Positions 6,600-10,595 of a stretch of DNA of 10,595 bases are shown here, in pieces (positions within the stretch are counted from its first letter, which is position 1; every line of letters begins with the position of its first letter). Source of the DNA: Acidobacteriota bacterium (GTDB lineage Bacteria > Actinomycetota > Acidimicrobiia > Spongiisociales > UBA5794); the NCBI GenBank assembly GCA_022574065.1, contig JACZST010000044.1, positions 1 through 10,595 of the forward strand. Direction: 5' to 3'. The position numbers and the translations under genes are program-made. The notes beneath the pieces are model-generated. The model saw only the letters and a program-made list of their open reading frames with translations, ran no database searches and was not told the DNA's origin.

Positions 6600-7355
6600 T
6601 CATCCTTCGAGTCGTGAAACGAGTTGCGATCCGGTGCCATTGGCAATCGACAGGTGATGGTCGTGGTAGCGCCTCAGGTAGCGATACTCGATTGCGGAGA
6701 GTCGCTGGCAGACGTAGTTCCAGTGCATCGCTACCAGATCTCCGTCTTCGATCGGCGTAGTCCCCTGGTCGATTGGCGCTTCGACCGATTCGATGTGCTC
6801 GACCCCAAGGTGCAAGTGTTTCCCGTCCCAGGCGAGCGGTTGAGACTTGACCAGCAGGGTGCCGTTTGCGCGCTCGACGACACGACCCCAGCGGATACGG
6901 CAGCGGTCGAGCACATCGAGGGCTTGATCTACGGCACCTGATCGCAGCAGCCCTACCCATGGGTAGACGCAATAGACGTGGAAGGCGTGGCTGGGGACGC
7001 CTCCGGCGTTGAGAGCGGTCGAGATCTTGTCCCAGTCCCAGCCGGCGCGGTGCCGGAAACGCTCGTCGATCGAGTTGCCCCATGTGAGCGGGTCGACCTG
7101 TTCGAGGAGCGGGCTGCCAAGCCAGTAAGCCTCGACGACGCTGGGATCGAGCGGGTCTCGCCCCGTGGACGCGCCGATCAGCTGTAGGTACGGCCAGGCG
7201 CCGGCGAAGGCGGTGACCGCGTGTTGGAGGTCGTCTGCGGCCGGTTCGCCGGCGACGACGAGTTCGGTGAGCACGGTGGCATCGGATGGACCGCAATAGC
7301 CGAGCGCGTTGGGCGGATACGCAAACCGTGAGAACAGCAGGGGCCCGGACGTCAT
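6600..7355 (-). CDS. DUF6390-like conserved hypothetical protein
   Basis: A 251-residue protein. The start is the ATG at 7355, which overlaps the stop of the upstream permease gene (ATGA). The longer frame reaching to 7760 only shadows that permease. The N-terminus MTSGPLLFSRFAYPPNALGY followed by CGPSD matches my recollection of the DUF6390 family, soluble proteins of about this size found in actinobacteria and some archaea. There are no membrane segments. Trp, Tyr and His are frequent (WDWDK, HAFHVYCVYPWVGLL, RYLRRYHDHHL). No catalytic motif is recognised. As I recall, members occur near [NiFe]-hydrogenase genes, which fits the divergent hydrogenase-like operon here, but that link is from memory. 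It may act in maturation or be an accessory protein. Function unknown. Confidence 0.75.
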   Translation of the reverse strand: MTSGPLLFSRFAYPPNALGYCGPSDATVLTELVVAGEPAADDLQHAVTAFAGAWPYLQLIGASTGRDPLDPSVVEAYWLGSPLLEQVDPLTWGNSIDERFRHRAGWDWDKISTALNAGGVPSHAFHVYCVYPWVGLLRSGAVDQALDVLDRCRIRWGRVVERANGTLLVKSQPLAWDGKHLHLGVEHIESVEAPIDQGTTPIEDGDLVAMHWNYVCQRLSAIEYRYLRRYHDHHLSIANGTGSQLVSRLEG

Positions 7356-8296
7356 TGCGATTGAGTGAGAACAGGGCGACGCCAGCCTGCCATTGCTGCG
7401 AGTGCCACTCCGGCGGCGACGAGTCCGAGCCCGGCCGCCGAAGGGAGGGCGGTGCCTTGGACGCCGAGGCGGAGGACCGCGGTGATGAGCGCTCCGGCGA
7501 CCAGAACCGCGGTAACGTCGACGGCTTGCGCCCTGGCGAGAGCGGCGTACCAGGTGCCAACGAACGCGGCGAGCACAACGCCGGTGGCGAGGATCCACGC
7601 GGCGTGTTGCACGGTTACTCCCGACAGGTTGGCGAAGGCGCCGCGGGCGAATCCGTACGTGATGAGCAGCAGGGCTCCGCCGGCCATGCGAGCAACCCCC
7701 ACCGTGAGCGATGAAACGCTCGCCAGCAACCGCTTGGCGATGATGATCTCGACCGACCACAGCAGAGTGGCTGCCAACATCATCCCCTCTCCGGTCCCGA
7801 AGCCGAGATCACCCAACCCCCCGATGAGTACGGCTTGACCCCAAACGAGTAGCACCACCGCTGCCACGTGGGGGAAGCCGATGCGCTCCCGGAGGATCCC
7901 CACCGCAAGAATCGCCACCCAGATCAGCAACGTCTTGTGGATGAACGCGGCCTGTCCGGAGGAGGCTCGGGCCAGCCCTTCGAAGAACAACACGAAGGCG
8001 ATGCTGCCCCCAACGACCGCCACCGCCGCCAGGCCAGACCATTGGGCCGCTCCATGGGGCAATGTGACCCTCTCCGACGACTTCCGGCGGGTGACGAGGG
8101 TCGCCACGGTGACAAGGACCACGGCAGCGACCACGTTCTTGAGCGTTGTGTATGTCGTCGGGTCGGATACCTCCGACCATGCCCTGACGCCGTAGCCGTT
8201 GATGAATACGGCAAACCCGCTGATGACGGCGGTCACCGCAGCCAGCAGGAGGCCCATGCGCCGAGTTTCGGTTTTACGGATCGCCTCACGCAGCAC
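7352..8296 (-). CDS. EamA/DMT-superfamily permease
   Basis: A 314-residue membrane protein from a GTG at 8296, six bases after GGAGG (8302-8306, minus strand). About ten hydrophobic helices are arranged as two EamA repeats, roughly residues 14-150 and 165-305. Features include GSIAFVLFFEGLARASSGQA and the loop WVAILAVGILRERIGF in the first half and WSVEIIIAKRLL opening the second. The short Arg/Lys-rich N-terminus is typical for DMT permeases of the RhaT/YddG kind, which move amino acids, nucleotide sugars or metabolites. The substrate cannot be predicted. It is the first gene of a two-gene minus-strand operon, overlapping the DUF6390-like gene by four bases, and is divergent from the hydrogenase-like operon. 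Confidence 0.88.
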   Translation of the reverse strand: MLREAIRKTETRRMGLLLAAVTAVISGFAVFINGYGVRAWSEVSDPTTYTTLKNVVAAVVLVTVATLVTRRKSSERVTLPHGAAQWSGLAAVAVVGGSIAFVLFFEGLARASSGQAAFIHKTLLIWVAILAVGILRERIGFPHVAAVVLLVWGQAVLIGGLGDLGFGTGEGMMLAATLLWSVEIIIAKRLLASVSSLTVGVARMAGGALLLITYGFARGAFANLSGVTVQHAAWILATGVVLAAFVGTWYAALARAQAVDVTAVLVAGALITAVLRLGVQGTALPSAAGLGLVAAGVALAAMAGWRRPVLTQSQ

Positions 8297-8422
8297 GTAG
8301 ATCCTCCGCTAGTCACCCTACATATTCGCGACGGGGCTTGACCTGGAGGAAAACCTGCGAACTGTCTCCCGCACGGCTGGGCGATTCGGGTAATGTCAGA
8401 ACGTGGACGCTGCGGATCAAAC
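8297..8422. promoter_or_regulatory. Divergent promoter region between permease and hydrogenase-like operons
   Basis: About 120 bp separate two divergent operons, so promoters for both must lie here or inside the first codons. TAATGT at 8391-8396 fits the TAnnnT -10 pattern for the plus strand, though no good -35 is seen upstream. A TTGACC at 8338-8343 lacks a partner -10. For the minus strand TATGTA near 8319-8324 is a weak candidate. If TAATGT is the -10, the ATG it contains (8393) cannot be the hyhB start, which favours 8423. Confidence 0.3.
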
Positions 8423-9541
8423 ATGAGCGGCCGGGTCGTGGACCGTGCCGATTTTGGACTCCTCTTCGACGCGCTCGACGAGGCCGGCTACACGGTGGTG
8501 GGGCCGACCGTGCGGGATAAGGCGATCGTCTACGACGACCTGACCTCGGTCGAGGACCTCCCCATCGGATGGACCGATGAACAGGATGGAGGCTTCTACC
8601 GCTTGCGGCGGAGAGAGGACGAGGCGTTGTTCGGCTACGCCGTGGGCCCGCACTCGTGGAAGAAATACCTGTTTCCCCCCAAGACCGATCTCTTACACGT
8701 GAAACGCACCGACGGGTCGCTCTTTTTCGCCGAGACCGAACTGCCCGAGGTCCGATATGCCTTCCTGGGTGTCCGTGCCTGCGAGCTTGCCGCGATCGCC
8801 ATCCAAGACAAGGTTTTCCTCGAGTCTGGTGCGGTTGACCGCACGTACCAGAACGCTCGCCAGGGTGTGTTCAAAGTGGCGGTCAACTGCATAGTGGCGG
8901 GAGGAACGTGTTTCTGTGTCTCGATGGAGACCGGTCCGGAGAGCACCACGGGGTACGACCTCGTACTCACCGAGGTCATCGACGCGGAACGGCACGAGTT
9001 CGTGTTCGAGGCCGGCACGGAAGCGGGAGAGAGCATTCTGGCGGAGCTGCCGGGACGGCCAGTTGCGGAGTCCGACCGGACACAGGTGGCGCACATCGTC
9101 GCCGAGACCGCATCGAGCATGGGCCGCTCCATGGACAACGCCGGTATCAAGGAGCTCTTGTATTCGAACCAGGAGCATCCGCGGTGGGATGACGTGGCCG
9201 AACGGTGCCTGGCGTGCGCCAACTGCACCCTGGTATGTCCGACCTGCTTCTGCTCAACGACCGAAGACGTCTCGACGCTCGACGGGACCGACGCCACCCG
9301 GAGTCGTCGCTGGGACTCATGTTTCACGCTGGACTTTTCCGCTCTCCACCAGGTACCGGTGCGGACCTCGACCAAGGCGCGATATCGGCAATGGATGACC
9401 CACAAGCTGGCCAGCTGGTACGACCAGTTCGGGTCTTCGGGCTGTGTCGGCTGTGGACGATGCATCACGTTTTGTCCGGTGGGCATCGACCTCACCCAAG
9501 AGGTGGCCGCAATCCGCGCCAGCCCCGGGGCGCGGCCATGA
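8423..9541 (+). CDS. hyhB: Iron-sulfur beta subunit of a group 3b-type [NiFe]-hydrogenase (sulfhydrogenase-like)
   Basis: A 372-residue protein (HyhB/HydB-like) that carries electrons between the flavin subunit and the hydrogenase core in the cytoplasm. Two 4Fe-4S clusters are evident near the C-terminus: CLACANCTLVCP (Cys262, 265, 268, 272) and CVGCGRCITFCP (Cys341, 344, 347, 351). Extra Cys lie at 275 and 277 (CFC) and in CIVAGGTCFC (156, 163, 165), as in this family. The N-terminal half holds YAVGPHSWKKYLFPP and VRACELAAI, typical of the beta subunit. An ATG at 8393 would add ten residues (MSERGRCGSN) that do not look like the family; 8423 is preferred, but neither has a strong ribosome site. 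It overlaps the next gene by four bases. Related anaerobic sulfite reductase subunit A is the main alternative. Confidence 0.85.
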   Translation: MSGRVVDRADFGLLFDALDEAGYTVVGPTVRDKAIVYDDLTSVEDLPIGWTDEQDGGFYRLRRREDEALFGYAVGPHSWKKYLFPPKTDLLHVKRTDGSLFFAETELPEVRYAFLGVRACELAAIAIQDKVFLESGAVDRTYQNARQGVFKVAVNCIVAGGTCFCVSMETGPESTTGYDLVLTEVIDAERHEFVFEAGTEAGESILAELPGRPVAESDRTQVAHIVAETASSMGRSMDNAGIKELLYSNQEHPRWDDVAERCLACANCTLVCPTCFCSTTEDVSTLDGTDATRSRRWDSCFTLDFSALHQVPVRTSTKARYRQWMTHKLASWYDQFGSSGCVGCGRCITFCPVGIDLTQEVAAIRASPGARP

Positions 9542-9993
9542 ACCTCGATGCGGTGCGCAAAAGCAGCGAGCTGCTCTCAGGATTGTCCGGCGCCGAGCTC
9601 GAGTTCTTGGAGTCCGTCTCCCGGGAGGTTCACTTCCGCAATGGTGACGTGTTGTTCGAAGAAGATGGTGTGGCCGACACCTTCTACATCATCTTGGAGG
9701 GCAAGGTGGGCTTGGAGATGACGAGCCCTGGCAAACGACCGATCGTCATCCAGACCCTGGGAGACGGAGAACTCGTAGGGGTGAGCTGGCTCTTCCCACC
9801 TCATCGATGGAACTGGCGGGCCCGAGCCGTCACCGATACGGCAGCGATTGCATTCGACGCGGCCAAGGTGCGAGCGCAATCCGAACTCGACCGCGAGCTG
9901 GCACACCGGCTGCTGGGCATGGTCGCGGAAGAAGCCATCACCCGCCTACACAACACCAGGGTTCAGCTGCTCGACCTCTACGGCACGAAATGA
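9538..9993 (+). CDS. Stand-alone cyclic-nucleotide-binding-like domain protein
   Basis: A 151-residue protein starting at the ATG that overlaps the hyhB stop. It has one CRP-type beta-barrel (residues about 10-110): LFEEDGVADTFYIILEGKVGL at the front and GDGELVGVSWLFPPHRWNWR in the pocket. A helix of about 40 residues follows and there is no DNA-binding domain, so it is not a transcription factor. In CRP the pocket reads GE.. with a Glu contacting cAMP; here that position is GV (Val82), and Trp84, Trp91 and Trp93 crowd the loop. Binding of ordinary cAMP is therefore doubtful. Placement between the beta and gamma hydrogenase genes, coupled on both sides, suggests it joins or regulates the complex, as inferred for similar clusters. 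Confidence 0.85.
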   Translation: MNLDAVRKSSELLSGLSGAELEFLESVSREVHFRNGDVLFEEDGVADTFYIILEGKVGLEMTSPGKRPIVIQTLGDGELVGVSWLFPPHRWNWRARAVTDTAAIAFDAAKVRAQSELDRELAHRLLGMVAEEAITRLHNTRVQLLDLYGTK

Positions 9994-10595
9994 TGATGAC
10001 TCCTGGAGCCGCTTCCCTCTCCGCTCCGTTGGTTGGTGAGGCGATGCTGCCGCGTCCGTTTCGCGTTGTCGCTCGAGTCGAGGAGACCCACGACACGGTG
10101 ACGTTGGAGTTCGAGCCCGGGGACGGGGACAGGATCCGTTTCGCCCCGGGACAGTTCACCATGCTGTACCTGTTTGGCATCGGCGAAGTTCCGATCTCGA
10201 TCGCGGGGGGCGACGAGGATGGGCGGTCGCTCGTCCACACGGTGCGCTCGGTGGGGGCGGTGACCGAAGCGATATGGTCCCTGGGCGAAGGGGACTGGGT
10301 CGGGATCCGCGGCCCCTACGGGGTGGGATGGCCGGTGGACGAAGCAGAGGGCAAGGACCTCATTGTCGCCGCCGGGGGGATAGGCCTGGCGCCGCTACGC
10401 TCCGTGGTCCAGCATGTGGCGGAGCATCGGGACCGTTTTGGTGCCGTCTCGCTCCTGTACGGGACGCGGTCGCCGACCGACATGCTGTACGAGGACGAGC
10501 TTCGCGATTGGAGAACCCGGTTCCAAATCGACGTTGGGGTGACCGTCGATCGTTCCGATGAGGGTTGGCAAGGCAACGTCGGGGTGGTGACCAGC
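9990..10595 (+). CDS. hyhG: FAD/NAD(P)-binding gamma subunit of the hydrogenase-like complex (3' end outside window)
   Basis: The first 202 codons of a ferredoxin-NADP reductase-fold protein (HyhG/HydG-like), which passes electrons between NAD(P)H and the iron-sulfur subunit. Three consecutive ATGs (9990, 9993, 9996) overlap the previous stop, and the exact start is not resolved. The FAD domain has FAPGQFTMLY (51-60) and GEVPISIAG (65-73), which replaces the classical RxYS flavin motif with PISI, as is usual for this subgroup. A glycine-rich VAAGGIGLAPLRSVV (126-140) begins the NAD(P) domain, and LLYGTRSPTDMLYEDEL lies at 155-171. The C-terminal Cys-rich 2Fe-2S part is expected beyond the window end. 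Sulfite reductase subunit B and dihydroorotate dehydrogenase electron-transfer subunit are close relatives. Confidence 0.87.
   Translation, partial: MMMTPGAASLSAPLVGEAMLPRPFRVVARVEETHDTVTLEFEPGDGDRIRFAPGQFTMLYLFGIGEVPISIAGGDEDGRSLVHTVRSVGAVTEAIWSLGEGDWVGIRGPYGVGWPVDEAEGKDLIVAAGGIGLAPLRSVVQHVAEHRDRFGAVSLLYGTRSPTDMLYEDELRDWRTRFQIDVGVTVDRSDEGWQGNVGVVTS

Noticed and set aside
7356..7760. N-terminal extension of the DUF6390-like frame back to 7760
   Set aside because: This part overlaps the permease coding region in another frame and is Arg/His-rich; the ATG at 7355 with ATGA overlap is a better start.

Overview
The window is GC-rich and tightly packed. Start/stop overlaps of the ATGA type occur at most gene junctions, and GTG starts are used. 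Protein content resembles Actinomycetota, and an Acidimicrobiia-like uncultured lineage would fit, but that placement is inference from gene style and not from a marker gene. No rRNA, tRNA, CRISPR array, integrase or transposase is visible.

Region 1 (1-3865, + strand) is a copper-handling operon. It runs from the 3' end of a CopA-type Cu+ ATPase, through a membrane-anchored cupredoxin, a class I SAM-dependent methyltransferase and a possible 38-residue small protein, to a complete CopB-type (P1B-3, CPH motif) ATPase. Each gene overlaps the next by a few bases, apart from the uncertain small ORF, so they are probably translated as one coupled unit. The CopB N-terminus has a Cys cluster and a His-rich metal-binding tail built from a recent 120-bp tandem duplication.

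Region 2 (3866-6599) is looser. After a roughly 300-bp non-coding stretch with a plausible promoter comes a DoxX-family membrane protein (+). It converges on a CDF-family cation exporter (-) in which the second metal-binding Asp is missing from both membrane sites. Next to the CDF start is a 5'-truncated membrane protein gene (6015-6416), followed by about 180 bp holding a hairpin and possible gene scraps. This part looks rearranged.

Region 3 (6600-10595) is a divergent pair of operons. On the minus strand an EamA/DMT-type permease gene overlaps a DUF6390-like gene. On the plus strand are the first three genes of what looks like a cytosolic group 3b-type [NiFe]-hydrogenase (sulfhydrogenase, HyhBGSL/HydBGDA-like) operon: the iron-sulfur beta subunit, a stand-alone cyclic-nucleotide-binding-like domain protein, and the FAD/NAD(P)-binding gamma subunit, cut by the window end. 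The small and large hydrogenase subunits are expected just downstream but are not in view, so the hydrogenase assignment rests on the beta/gamma pair.

Taken together, the window combines copper export and metal homeostasis with the electron-transfer half of a soluble NAD(P)-linked hydrogenase. The most worthwhile oddities are the methyltransferase and small ORF inside the copper operon, the duplicated His-rich CopB tail, the CDF with altered metal sites, and the CRP-like domain with a changed ligand pocket between the two hydrogenase subunits.
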